Positions 46,904 through 54,229 of a DNA stretch of 64,000 nucleotides are shown here, piece after piece. Each line of letters starts with the position of its first letter. The stretch's first letter is position 1. The DNA lies in assembly GCA_964550795.1 (NCBI GenBank), contig CAZKBH010000012.1, positions 33,136 through 97,135 on the forward strand, written 5' to 3'. Both the position numbers and the translations under genes were made by a program. The notes beneath the pieces are model-generated. The model saw only the letters and a list, made by a program, of their open reading frames with translations. It had not been told where the DNA came from and did not search any database. This DNA is from M3007 sp964550795. Its GTDB lineage: Bacteria; Bacteroidota; Bacteroidia; Chitinophagales; Saprospiraceae.

Positions 46904-47414
46904 TGGCCTNNNNNNNNNNACCTACGACGATCAAAACATCCCAAATGCCGAAGAATTGATCTTTGGGATCATCGTGTCGGACTGGAATGCAAAAATTACG
47001 CACGCACTCTACGAAGGCTGCTATGATACGCTGGTGAAACACGGGGTGAAGGTCGAAAATATCTACACCCTGCAAGTGCCCGGTGCTTTTGAATTAACCG
47101 TTGGTGCTCGAATCCTAAACGGACAGCAGCAGGTGGATGGCATGATTTGCCTCGGATGCGTCATCAAAGGCGAAACCAGCCACGATTCGTACATCAATCA
47201 GGCGGTTGCAATTGGTTTGACAAACCTTGGACTAACCACCGGCAGACCGCATATTTTTGGGCTACTCACGGTTGACCATGAACAACAAGCCTTCGACCGC
47301 GCTGGCGGAAAACATGGCAATAAGGGTGTAGAAGCCGCTGTAACGGCTATTCGAATGGCTTCGCTGAAGAAAAAGCCGATTCAGGGCAATTCTAAAAGGC
47401 CCATTGGTTTTTGA
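46903..47414 (+). CDS. ribH: 6,7-dimethyl-8-ribityllumazine synthase, interrupted by a gap
   Basis: The gene starts at ATG 46903 (MA), is broken by ten Ns at 46910-46919, and resumes TYDDQNIPNAEELIFGIIVSDWN, then VPGAFELTVGAR, GCVIKGETSHDSYI and VLTVDHEQQAFDR-like RibH residues ending in KRPIGF. It condenses the two riboflavin precursors to lumazine. The parts before and after the gap are out of frame, so the true gap length is not ten bases. The TAATG overlap ties it to the lipoprotein gene upstream. Confidence 0.93.
46910..46919. other. Assembly gap (10 N)
   Basis: The run cuts ribH after seven bases. The surviving frames differ, showing that ten is a placeholder. Confidence 0.98.
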
Positions 47415-47425
47415 ACCCGCAGAAA

Positions 47426-47497
47426 AGTGTGGCACACCTCAACTACCACGTTGATTATTCGTACTCGAATTCAGGTGTGCCACACATTTCTGAACAC
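47426..47497. repeat. Dispersed intergenic repeat, copy 2, with inverted ends
   Basis: GTGTGGCACACCT at 47427-47439 and its reverse complement at 47473-47485 flank a segment that shares CTACCAC-RTTGATTAT and TTTCTGAACAC with 13986-14050. Confidence 0.5.
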
Positions 47498-47503
47498 TCC
47501 CTA

Positions 47504-47549
47504 AAAAAACGAAACCATGCCCGTTGACACGGGCATGGTTTCGTTTTTT
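47504..47549. terminator. Strong bidirectional terminator
   Basis: A perfect 21-bp stem with a 4-nt loop (47504-47524 with 47529-47549), GC-rich at the base of the loop and flanked by A and T runs, lies between ribH and the minus-strand sulfur gene block, marking its downstream end. Confidence 0.9.
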
Positions 47550-47570
47550 AATTGCTCAGGCTGCTGAGTC

Positions 47571-47786
47571 TCAGGACTTCTTAGGTGTGACTGGGCAGGT
47601 TGACATGCCAAAAATCGTGTAAAGCGGGCAAAAACTCACAAAACTCGTGAGCGCAAAGACCACCGCAACTACAATGGCGACAATACCGATGGTGCCAGTC
47701 AAAGTACCGTTGGAGTACAGGAAAATGGCTGTAGCGGCAAGTAGGAGACGAATGATTCTGTCGGCAGAACCCATGTTCTTTTTCAT
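47571..47786 (-). CDS. DUF2892-type small membrane protein
   Basis: The 71-residue product has two close membrane helices (IIRLLLAATAIFLYSN and TGIVAIVVAVVFALTSFVSF-like) and the DUF2892 signature KKNMGSADRIIRLL at its start and CPLYTIFGMSTC near its end. DUF2892 proteins are often fused to or encoded beside rhodaneses, as here; YgaP has the same arrangement. It is the last gene of the sulfur block, before the terminator. Two Cys near the C-terminus could bind sulfane sulfur, but this is inference. Confidence 0.85.
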   Translation of the reverse strand: MKKNMGSADRIIRLLLAATAIFLYSNGTLTGTIGIVAIVVAVVFALTSFVSFCPLYTIFGMSTCPVTPKKS

Positions 47787-47838
47787 GGTTGAACGTTTTA
47801 TAGTGTTAAAATTAATGCCTCAAGAAACAGAAAAAGAG

Positions 47839-48102
47839 TTACTTAATCTCTTCGAATACAACATCTTCTGCTTTTTTCCCTGTATGACCTTGATATGGTT
47901 TCTGTTGTGCTGGCACTCCGCATCCACGCGCACCACCGCATCCAAGGTCAAAAATCGCCTGTAGGGCGAATATACTGCCCAGTGCGAACAACAGCCATTC
48001 TCCCGTTCGCCATACTTCAACGTAAGCCCAGATAGCAAGTCCAGCACGGAGAAAGCGGGTGNNNNNNNNNNGGGTGAAATGCCAGTTTTGAAAGATAGTC
48101 AT
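47839..48102 (-). CDS. Small membrane protein of unknown function, interrupted by a gap
   Basis: From ATG 48102 the product starts TIFQNWHF, is cut by ten Ns at 48062-48071 and continues TRFLRAGLAIWAYVEVWRTG with two hydrophobic helices and a Cys/Gly-rich end (DLGCGGARGCGVP). It resembles DUF2892-like membrane proteins in size and topology, but I cannot name the family. It lies between two rhodanese-cluster genes on the same strand. A 7-bp repeat array sits directly upstream. Confidence 0.65.
   Translation of the reverse strand: MTIFQNWHFTXXXXTRFLRAGLAIWAYVEVWRTGEWLLFALGSIFALQAIFDLGCGGARGCGVPAQQKPYQGHTGKKAEDVVFEEIK
48062..48071. other. Assembly gap (10 N)
   Basis: The run cuts a small membrane protein gene. 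GGGTG occurs directly on both sides, which hints at a short unresolved overlap. Confidence 0.98.
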
Positions 48103-48152
48103 GTGATTGGTGATTGGTGATTGGTGATTGGTGATTAGTGGATTGGTGATTG
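48103..48152. repeat. 7-bp tandem array
   Basis: Five adjacent copies of GTGATTG-type units (48103-48137) plus a sixth further on lie immediately before the small membrane gene start, in the spacer to the rhodanese gene. Confidence 0.85.
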
Positions 48153-48160
48153 GGCAATCA

Positions 48161-48556
48161 CTACTTGACTTTAACGGTTTTATTGCCCGACGCCAGCCAG
48201 CCATTCATACCGGCTGACATTTCGTACACCGATTTAAAATTTTGCTTGTCAATCATTGCTGCCGCTTGTGCACTGCGCATTCCAGAGGCGCAATAGAGCA
48301 GGACTGGTCGTGTTTTGTCCAGTTGCTGTAAGTGCTGTTTGAAGTTTGGTGCGTTAAAATCCATCAGCTCCGCGCCAGGGATTACGCCGGTTGCTGCAAT
48401 TTCTCTGGGCGTGCGCAGATCAACGATTTGCAACTTGGTATTGGGCGTACTGATTAAGGTTTGCGCCTCTTTAACCCCGATTTTTTTGTATTCGGACTGC
48501 GAACAACCAGTGCCAACAAAAAGCATGGTAAACGCTATTACAGTGAATAATTTCAT
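48161..48556 (-). CDS. Rhodanese-domain lipoprotein
   Basis: From ATG 48556 the 131-residue product has a lipobox (FVGTGC) and a single rhodanese domain with the active-site loop LLYCASGMRSAQAA, where Cys is the sulfur carrier, and the start motif IVDLRTPREI. Periplasmic or outer-membrane rhodaneses shuttle sulfane sulfur between donors and acceptors. It belongs to the sulfur block and lies downstream of the YeeE pair. The longer frame to 48592 has no signal at its start. Confidence 0.88.
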   Translation of the reverse strand: MKLFTVIAFTMLFVGTGCSQSEYKKIGVKEAQTLISTPNTKLQIVDLRTPREIAATGVIPGAELMDFNAPNFKQHLQQLDKTRPVLLYCASGMRSAQAAAMIDKQNFKSVYEMSAGMNGWLASGNKTVKVK

Positions 48557-48653
48557 TTTTTGAATGTTTGCAGTGACTTTTAGTGAAAGCAAAGTGGTTA
48601 CAAAGATCTGATTGACTCAATTTGTTGAAACGCTCACTCTGGGCTTTGGTTGT

Positions 48654-48707
48654 CAATCGAATCAATCGAACCAATCGAACCAATCGTTAAAATCGAATCA
48701 ATCGATT
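48654..48707. repeat. 9-bp tandem array
   Basis: Six CAATCGAAT-type units lie between the YeeE-like gene and the rhodanese gene, reaching into the stop codon of the former. Confidence 0.85.
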
Positions 48708-49230
48708 AGTGAGGTAGTTTATCCCGGAAGTAACCGTACACCCAAGTTCCTCCCACAGCACTTAAAATAGTGACAAAAATCACAAAAGCACCGGTGCCAA
48801 TTTGTGCGAACAGCGGACCAGGACAAGCGCCAGTCATAGCCCAACCAAATCCAAAAATGATTCCGCCATAGATTTGTCCACGATTGAATTTTTTATCGTG
48901 AAACTCAATGGGTTCACCGTGAATCGTCTTGACTTTATATTTTTTAATCAGCCAAACGGATATTGCGCCGAGCACAACTCCTGTCCCGATTACCCCATAC
49001 ATGTGGAATGATTGCAATCGGAACATTTCCTGAATTCGGAACCAGGAGACGATTTCGGCTTTTACAAAGGCGATTCCGAAAATAATACCAATCGCGCTGT
49101 ATTTTAGGTTGTACCACCAAGGATGCTGTAGTTGCGACTCATTCACGCACATGGTGTCGAGTGAGCGCACTTCAAAGTCTGTATTTAGTTCTTCAGTGGT
49201 TGCTTGAAATGCTTTTGTGTTGTTAGACAT
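48706..49230 (-). CDS. YeeE/YedE-family thiosulfate transporter half (DUF6691-like)
   Basis: The 174-residue protein has about four membrane helices and the Cys motif MTGACPGPLFAQIGTGA. It corresponds to one half of a full YeeE/YedE transporter, which moves thiosulfate or related sulfur species across the inner membrane by a relay of Cys residues. The other half is encoded by the upstream gene at 49287. A long cytoplasmic N-terminal tail (about 40 residues) precedes the first helix. The pair likely assembles as a heterodimer. Confidence 0.88.
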   Translation of the reverse strand: MSNNTKAFQATTEELNTDFEVRSLDTMCVNESQLQHPWWYNLKYSAIGIIFGIAFVKAEIVSWFRIQEMFRLQSFHMYGVIGTGVVLGAISVWLIKKYKVKTIHGEPIEFHDKKFNRGQIYGGIIFGFGWAMTGACPGPLFAQIGTGAFVIFVTILSAVGGTWVYGYFRDKLPH

Positions 49231-49286
49231 TGCTGGAAAAATTTTGAACGATCAAAGGATGGAGGAATTCGGATAAATCTTGGTGC

Positions 49287-49847
49287 TTAAAGCATCAGAA
49301 TGTAAGGCAGAATGAGATTTGCCATAATAAATCCGCCTACCATGAAGAAAATAGTCGCAACCAAAGAAGGCCACTGCAAGTCGGAAAGGCCCATAATAGC
49401 ATGTCCACTGGTGCAGCCACCCGCGTAGCGAGATCCAAAACCGACCAAAAAGCCACCAAAAACGAGCATGATAAATCCACGAGCAGTAAAGAGACTTTCC
49501 CAGGAAATTAGCTGTTTGGGAACCATGCCGCTGTAATCGTCAATGCCGTATTGTTTAAGTTCTGCAGCCAATGCTGGCGCGACTGTTACAGGATCTGGAT
49601 TAGCCAACACCGTAGAAGCGATGACAGCGCCAACTATAATTCCACCTACAAAAAAGAAGTTCCAAACCTCTTTTTTCCACTCGTATTTGAAAAATTTGAG
49701 GTCAGAAGGAAAACAGGCTGCACAGGCGTGACGAAGGTTGGCCGACAAGCCAAAGTGTTTGTTGCCTAAAATGAGCAGTGCAGGCACGATCAATCCGATA
49801 ATTATTCCGGCGGCCCACCAAGGCCAGGGTTGAGAGAGAAATTCCAT
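49287..49847 (-). CDS. YeeE/YedE-family thiosulfate transporter half
   Basis: From ATG 49847 the 186-residue protein has four membrane helices and the motif RYAGGCTSGHAIMG, the second Cys site of YeeE/YedE transporters. With the downstream gene it makes up one transporter split into two polypeptides. An extra pair of Cys lies at LRHACAACFPSD, in a loop after the first helix; it may take part in sulfur transfer. Two GTGAY-N4-RTCAC-type sites lie upstream (49906-49919, and a one-mismatch copy at 49861-49874). Confidence 0.88.
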   Translation of the reverse strand: MEFLSQPWPWWAAGIIIGLIVPALLILGNKHFGLSANLRHACAACFPSDLKFFKYEWKKEVWNFFFVGGIIVGAVIASTVLANPDPVTVAPALAAELKQYGIDDYSGMVPKQLISWESLFTARGFIMLVFGGFLVGFGSRYAGGCTSGHAIMGLSDLQWPSLVATIFFMVGGFIMANLILPYILML

Positions 49848-49860
49848 TGAGAAAGTGTTA

Positions 49861-49874
49861 GTGATATTTATCAG
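49861..49874. promoter_or_regulatory. Near-match operator before the YeeE gene
   Basis: GTGATATTTATCAG matches GTGAY-N4-RTCAC at nine of ten fixed positions and lies only 13 bases before the start codon, where a bound regulator would block translation initiation or transcription. Confidence 0.5.
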
Positions 49875-49905
49875 CAAAGGTCATGCGATTAATCAGTCCT
49901 TACCC

Positions 49906-49919
49906 GTGACATTTATCAC
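49906..49919. promoter_or_regulatory. Putative Crp/Fnr operator before the YeeE gene
   Basis: GTGACATTTATCAC fits GTGAY-N4-RTCAC. It lies 58 bases before the YeeE start, near the expected promoter position. Confidence 0.65.
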
Positions 49920-49949
49920 GTTCGAGTGCTGGGCACCTGTTAATTCAAA

Positions 49950-50405
49950 TTAAAAGCCGCCCTTGATGTACGCCCAGCCTTGTTCTTGTTTGGTAATAAT
50001 TTCCACCAGGCCACGGGGGACAAATCCTGCTTGTGGCAGGATATCCGTTTTGGCTAACTTTTGTTGCTTCAAGGTTTGCTCGCAGGCTACAAATTGCACG
50101 CCTTTGGCTTTGAGGGCGGTTATTTCTGGCACCACATTGCTTTTATCGTTGAGCAACATCGAAATGCCTTTATTGTGCACCACCACTTCTATTTGGGCAT
50201 TAGGAAGCCCCTCCAAAAGATTGCTGAGTTGGCGGGTCAGCGCACGGTATGCGGCGGTATCCGGGGTAGATAGTTGAAAAATAACCCGGGAGTTCTTTTT
50301 CTCCTCGGACACTTCAGGCGTTTGCGCGGTGCGAGAAAAAGCTACAATGCCAACAAAAAGAAAAGCAAGGCCTGCGCCAAGGAAAAAGTGCGTGAATCGT
50401 TTCAT
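49950..50405 (-). CDS. DsrE/F-like exported protein
   Basis: The 151-residue product has an N-terminal membrane anchor or signal (FLGAGLAFLFVGIVAFS) and a DsrE-like fold with RVIFQLSTPDTAAYRALTRQLSNLL, EVVVHNKGISMLL and the Cys site VQFVACEQTLK. DsrE-type proteins carry sulfane sulfur on such a Cys. It lies between the single rhodanese (50508) and the YeeE pair in the block. A hairpin (50423-50487) lies upstream. Confidence 0.85.
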   Translation of the reverse strand: MKRFTHFFLGAGLAFLFVGIVAFSRTAQTPEVSEEKKNSRVIFQLSTPDTAAYRALTRQLSNLLEGLPNAQIEVVVHNKGISMLLNDKSNVVPEITALKAKGVQFVACEQTLKQQKLAKTDILPQAGFVPRGLVEIITKQEQGWAYIKGGF

Positions 50406-50422
50406 GAATTTTAATGTTTAAA

Positions 50423-50487
50423 AGGGGCGTAGCCCCGACAACGTTCATAGGAGAGCATTTCTATAAAAGTTGTCGGAGTTACGCCCC
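50423..50487. terminator. Hairpin between rhodanese and dsrE-like genes
   Basis: GGGGCGTAGCCCCGACAAC pairs with GTTGTCGGAGTTACGCCCC (two mismatches). It can end or attenuate the transcript between the two genes. Confidence 0.6.
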
Positions 50488-50507
50488 AAATTTGACTTGT
50501 GTGCATA

Positions 50508-50888
50508 TTACCCAGGAAAATCCCCGATTCCGCCCGAAAGATTCCGTACATCAAAGCCCATTTTATGCATCATTTTGCAGGCTTGTCCGCTGCGGTTTCC
50601 GCTTCTGCAAAACACAAAATAAGTCGCTTCCTTGTCCAAACCTTCTACCTTTTTTGCAAAAGTGGGGGATAAAAAGTCAATGTTTTTCGATCCGGGAATC
50701 GTTCCCCCGCTAAACTCACCTGCGGTGCGTACGTCGAGCAACACTGCTTTGTCGGATTCTCCCAGTTGCTTTTTGAAAGCACGCCCTGAGAGGTTTTCGT
50801 TGCGTGCTGCGCCGTCTGTATTTTCAATTACGGCCGTTTCGCCGCTATCTTCACTGAAGAAGTTTTTTAAAAATGAATTCCAAGCCAT
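50508..50888 (-). CDS. Single-domain rhodanese
   Basis: The 126-residue cytoplasmic protein has an N-terminal helix (AWNSFLKNFFSED) and a rhodanese domain with active loop FVFCRSGNRSGQA. It likely moves sulfane sulfur to or from thioredoxin or thiosulfate. It stands between the persulfide dioxygenase gene and the dsrE-like gene. A GTGAY-N4-RTCAC site lies at 50923-50936, 34 bases upstream. Confidence 0.88.
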   Translation of the reverse strand: MAWNSFLKNFFSEDSGETAVIENTDGAARNENLSGRAFKKQLGESDKAVLLDVRTAGEFSGGTIPGSKNIDFLSPTFAKKVEGLDKEATYFVFCRSGNRSGQACKMMHKMGFDVRNLSGGIGDFPG

Positions 50889-50922
50889 GGTTAACTATGA
50901 TTTATGTGATTTGGATGTTTGT

Positions 50923-50936
50923 GTGATCCAAATCAC
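50923..50936. promoter_or_regulatory. Putative Crp/Fnr operator before the rhodanese gene
   Basis: GTGATCCAAATCAC fits GTGAY-N4-RTCAC. A separate 34-bp palindrome (50967-51000) lies further upstream toward the dioxygenase gene. Confidence 0.55.
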
Positions 50937-50966
50937 TGATTTTGAAAAGAGAAATACTGTGATTTT

Positions 50967-51000
50967 AGGGATTTGGATCATTTGAATGATCCAAATCCCT
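50967..51000. terminator. Perfect 34-bp palindrome after the dioxygenase gene
   Basis: Arms of 16 bp (AGGGATTTGGATCATT and complement) with two central bases form one uninterrupted palindrome nine bases after the persulfide dioxygenase stop codon. It may be a terminator or a protein-binding site. Confidence 0.6.
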
Positions 51001-51009
51001 AATTTTCGT

Positions 51010-52422
51010 TTATGCTTCAGCGGAAACAACCGGATTGCCCTGATTCACCCATTCGTTCATGCCGGCAGAGTAGTTCATTACGTTCTGATACCCGTGTTTT
51101 GCCAGCAGGGAATAGGCGATTGAAGCACGGTCGCCGCCCTGACAGTGGATAATTACCGGACGATCTTTGCTGATTTTGTCGAGGTTTTTCTCCAAAGTAC
51201 CCACAAAAACGTGTTCCGCACCGCCAATGTGCGCGGTATTGTACTCCGAAGCGCCCCGGAGATCTACCACTTGCAGGTTGTTATCGGACTTTTTAGCTTT
51301 GAAATCCTCCAGAGAGAGCGTGTGGACTTGTTCGAGGGTTTTGCCTGTTTTTTGCGACCATGCTTGCACATTGTCCACAAATCCCAGCACATTATCCAGA
51401 CCGATACGCATCAGCTTCCGCGTCAAGTCTTCGATTTGGCTTTCGTCGGCCACGAGCATGAAGGGTTCGTTGTATTCCAGGAACCAGCCCGCCCAGGTTG
51501 CAAATGCGTTGTTGCCCTGAATATTGATACTGCCGGGAATAAAGCCCGCTGCAAAATCAACTTTGTTGCGTGCGTCAATGAGTTTTATACCTTTCCCAAG
51601 GTTTTCGATCAATTGCTCGGTGCTCAATTTTTGCTGTTTGGGCACTTCCGTCAGCAAAGGACGATCCACCTTGTTCAGCTTTTTCATCATTGCGAAATAC
51701 TTGGGCGGCTCAGGCTGATCAGCCAGCAGATATTGCACAAAACCCGGCTCATTGCTAGGGTACTGAAGTGCCCAGTTGCGGATTTTTTCATACCCAACGG
51801 TCGAACTTGGAACAGCGCCCAGCGCTTTCCCACAGGCAGAACCCGCACCGTGGCCGGGCCAAACCTGGATGTAGTCAGGCAATTCAGAGAAGCGCTGAAT
51901 GGAGGTGTACATTTGTTTTGCGCCAATATCCTGCGTGCCTTTGAGGCCCGCTGCTTTTTCCAGCAAATCCGGGCGGCCGATATCACCTACGAAGACAAAA
52001 TCTCCCGTAAACAACATCACAGGTTTATTGGATGCCGGATGATCGGTAAGTAAAAAGCTAATGCTTTCAGGCGTGTGCCCAGGGGTGTGAATGACCTCGA
52101 AGGAAAGATTTCCCATTTTGATCATGTCGCCGTTTTTTAAGCCTTCATGTGGGAATTGATATTGCCAATCAGGACCACCTTCGTCGGAGAGATACATTTT
52201 GGCACCGGTGAGCGCCGCCAACTCTCTTGCGCCGGAAAGAAAATCGGCGTGGATATGAGTTTCGGCCACATGGGTGATGGTCATGTTGTTTTGTTTGGCA
52301 ATTTCGAGGTACGTATCTACGTCTCTTTTGGGGTCAATTACCATAGCGACTCCCGCTTTTTGGCAGCCAATGAAATAACTGGCCTGTGCCAGGGATTTGT
52401 CGTAAACGTGTTGGAAAAACAT
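51010..52422 (-). CDS. CstB-like persulfide dioxygenase fused to two rhodanese domains
   Basis: The 470-residue protein has an N-terminal metallo-beta-lactamase fold domain of the ETHE1 type with THIHAD (His56, His58, Asp60), PGHTPESISFLL and a later GHG metal site; then a rhodanese domain without active Cys; then a C-terminal rhodanese with Cys427 in IHCQGGDRAS. The order dioxygenase, inactive rhodanese, active rhodanese is that of staphylococcal CstB, which oxidises persulfides to sulfite and transfers sulfur to give thiosulfate. A GTGAY-N4-RTCAC site lies 77 bases upstream, between it and the regulator gene. Confidence 0.93.
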   Translation of the reverse strand: MFFQHVYDKSLAQASYFIGCQKAGVAMVIDPKRDVDTYLEIAKQNNMTITHVAETHIHADFLSGARELAALTGAKMYLSDEGGPDWQYQFPHEGLKNGDMIKMGNLSFEVIHTPGHTPESISFLLTDHPASNKPVMLFTGDFVFVGDIGRPDLLEKAAGLKGTQDIGAKQMYTSIQRFSELPDYIQVWPGHGAGSACGKALGAVPSSTVGYEKIRNWALQYPSNEPGFVQYLLADQPEPPKYFAMMKKLNKVDRPLLTEVPKQQKLSTEQLIENLGKGIKLIDARNKVDFAAGFIPGSINIQGNNAFATWAGWFLEYNEPFMLVADESQIEDLTRKLMRIGLDNVLGFVDNVQAWSQKTGKTLEQVHTLSLEDFKAKKSDNNLQVVDLRGASEYNTAHIGGAEHVFVGTLEKNLDKISKDRPVIIHCQGGDRASIAYSLLAKHGYQNVMNYSAGMNEWVNQGNPVVSAEA

Positions 52423-52499
52423 GATGGTTGTGCTTTTTAAATTTCAGCGTTGAAGATCAATTACGCTACAAAGGTGGGGGTACTTGACAGACCATACCT

Positions 52500-52513
52500 G
52501 TGATATTTGTCAC
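52500..52513. promoter_or_regulatory. Putative Crp/Fnr operator before the persulfide dioxygenase gene
   Basis: GTGATATTTGTCAC fits GTGAY-N4-RTCAC and lies between the Crp/Fnr gene and the dioxygenase gene, on the presumed dioxygenase promoter. Confidence 0.65.
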
Positions 52514-52524
52514 GGAGGCCGATT

Positions 52525-53151
52525 TTAAAGCTTTAAAATCTCAATTCCGTTTTTTAACAAACGCACTTTTCCGTCTTCTGATAACTTTTTCATCAAACGA
52601 GAAATGACCTCGCGGGAGGAATTCAATTCCTGCGCAATTTGGGTGTTCGTGATTTCTAAAATATTGGTATTCAGCGCAGTACGGTGGCGATTCAGGTAAA
52701 ATTCCAGTCGCTCATCCATGTTTTGAAACGCGATGTGGTCAATGGTTTCCAACAACTCCTCGTACCTGCGACGGTAAGTTCCGACTACGAAATGATACCA
52801 GGTTCGGTATTGGCGCATCCAGTTTTCTGTGTTTTCCAGCGGCACCACCAATAGAATCGAATTCGTGACAGCTTTTGCGGTCACGGAACTAACCTTAAAA
52901 CTTCGGTCGCAAATCAGGGATAATGCGCAGCCGTCGCCGGGATGCAAGTGGTACATGAAAAATTCATTGCCCTCGTCATTCTCTCGAAAGAGTTTAACCA
53001 AGCCATCCAACACAATCATGGTGCTGCGAATATTTTGCCCACTTTGTATGAGGCTGGTGCCGGCCTTAACTTCTAAAAATCGTCCTTTCTCCTGCATTTC
53101 ACGCAGCAGGCTTTCTTCAAGATCGGGGAATAACTGGCGGTATTTTTCCAT
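52525..53151 (-). CDS. Crp/Fnr-family transcription regulator
   Basis: The 208-residue product has an N-terminal cyclic-nucleotide-type sensor fold and a C-terminal helix-turn-helix (NTQIAQELNSSREVISRLMKKL). There is no N-terminal FNR-type Fe-S Cys cluster. Two Cys in the sensor part (Cys75 and Cys81 in DGCALSLICDRS) are candidate redox or persulfide sensor residues. The genomic position inside the sulfur block and the five matching operators nearby make it the likely regulator of the block. Start ATG 53151 is preferred to the TTG two codons earlier. Confidence 0.9.
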   Translation of the reverse strand: MEKYRQLFPDLEESLLREMQEKGRFLEVKAGTSLIQSGQNIRSTMIVLDGLVKLFRENDEGNEFFMYHLHPGDGCALSLICDRSFKVSSVTAKAVTNSILLVVPLENTENWMRQYRTWYHFVVGTYRRRYEELLETIDHIAFQNMDERLEFYLNRHRTALNTNILEITNTQIAQELNSSREVISRLMKKLSEDGKVRLLKNGIEILKL

Positions 53152-53252
53152 AAACAATCAAATGTGACGCAAGGTACACTATGATTCAAATGATTTAGGT
53201 GATTTGTGTGAAGCAAATACCGGATTTTGAAAGGACTATTTGTAACCTGGCA

Positions 53253-53546
53253 CTACACGTTTGCCTCTACCACTTTTTGTAATTCAACAGAGGACGCCAT
53301 GCCCGACTTGCGCCAGACAGGATCGCTGTTTTTGAACAAAATCAGGGTCGGGATAGACCGAACGGCGTACTGCTGCGCTAGCTCCTGGTTTTTGTCCACG
53401 TCAATTTTGTAGATATCCACAGATTCACCCATTTTGGATTTCAGATCGTCCAGCACTGGTTTCATGGCACGGCAAGGTGCACATCAGTCGGCGTAAAAGT
53501 CAATCAGTACAGGTTTTTCGGAATTGATTAATTCATCAAAAGTCAT
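53253..53546 (-). pseudogene. Thioredoxin with in-frame TGA at the active-site Trp
   Basis: From ATG 53546 to TAG 53253 there are 97 codons. The product reads FDELINSEKPVLIDFYAD, then TGA (53486-53484, codon 21), then CAPCRAM and the rest of a complete thioredoxin fold (VRSIPTLILF with the conserved cis-Pro). In thioredoxins the residue before CxPC is Trp; TGG would differ only in the last base. The frame is otherwise open, so this is a single nonsense codon in the most conserved motif of the protein, or a sequence error. It lies between a methyltransferase gene and the regulator gene. Confidence 0.88.
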
Positions 53547-53608
53547 GATGGTATGAGATTTATGTGGTGATTTAATGTAGGTGCACGAGTCAATTAGAAC
53601 ACATGAAC

Positions 53609-54229
53609 CTATCGAGATTTTTTAAACAGTCCCCTTACAACCTCTCCTAAACCCAAATGCCCCTCACCTTCCTCCAGTAAAACGGTGTCTTCCACCAGTT
53701 CTAATATTTCCATTGCTGCAAAATCTTTGGCCAGTAATGCCTTCCCATACAGCAGTTCCACATTTTTGGGTCCACCCGAAAGCCGGTTGATTTGCTGTGG
53801 GTTAAATGCTTCAAGAATCAGACGGCCACCAGGGTGAAGCGCCTGAATACATTTAGCGTGAATGGACGCTCTTGCTTCGGACGGAAAGTGGGCGTATATT
53901 AATCCAACAAGATCCCAGGGGCCATGTTCATCAAATTCAAAAACTTGGATGTCAGCATGGTGATAATTCAAGGTAACTCCACGCTGGGCCGCCAGCGCCA
54001 GGGCTTTTTCTCGTCCAACCTGGCTAAAATCAACGGCGGTTACTTCCCAGCCCTGTTGCGCGGCGTACACGGCGTTTCGACCTTCACCCTCTGCGAGCAG
54101 GAGCAATTTGCCGGGGTTTGAGATAGCGTCCAGCTGTTGTTTAAAATACGTATTAGGTTGTGTACCATACGCGTAGGTCTCTTCTGCGTAACGTTGATTC
54201 CAGAATTCTTGCGGGTATGTTGTACTCAT
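53609..54229 (-). CDS. Class I SAM-dependent methyltransferase (TehB/thiol-methyltransferase-like)
   Basis: The 206-residue product starts with TTYPQEFWNQRYAEETYAYG and has motif I LLLLAEGEGRNAVYAA and VTAVDFSQVGREKALALA, a pattern of the TehB/tellurite- or thiol-methyltransferase-like group (FWNxRY start). Its presence in a sulfur block suggests a thiol or sulfide acceptor, but that is inference. Start ATG 54229 overlaps the stop of the small upstream gene (ATGA). Confidence 0.85.
   Translation of the reverse strand: MSTTYPQEFWNQRYAEETYAYGTQPNTYFKQQLDAISNPGKLLLLAEGEGRNAVYAAQQGWEVTAVDFSQVGREKALALAAQRGVTLNYHHADIQVFEFDEHGPWDLVGLIYAHFPSEARASIHAKCIQALHPGGRLILEAFNPQQINRLSGGPKNVELLYGKALLAKDFAAMEILELVEDTVLLEEGEGHLGLGEVVRGLFKKSR

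Noticed and set aside
23206..53546. Reassignment of TGA to Trp or Gly in this genome
   Set aside because: TGA ends several intact genes at the expected family C-terminus (6290, 12305, 17504, 22974, 54226), and the two in-frame TGA codons expect different residues.
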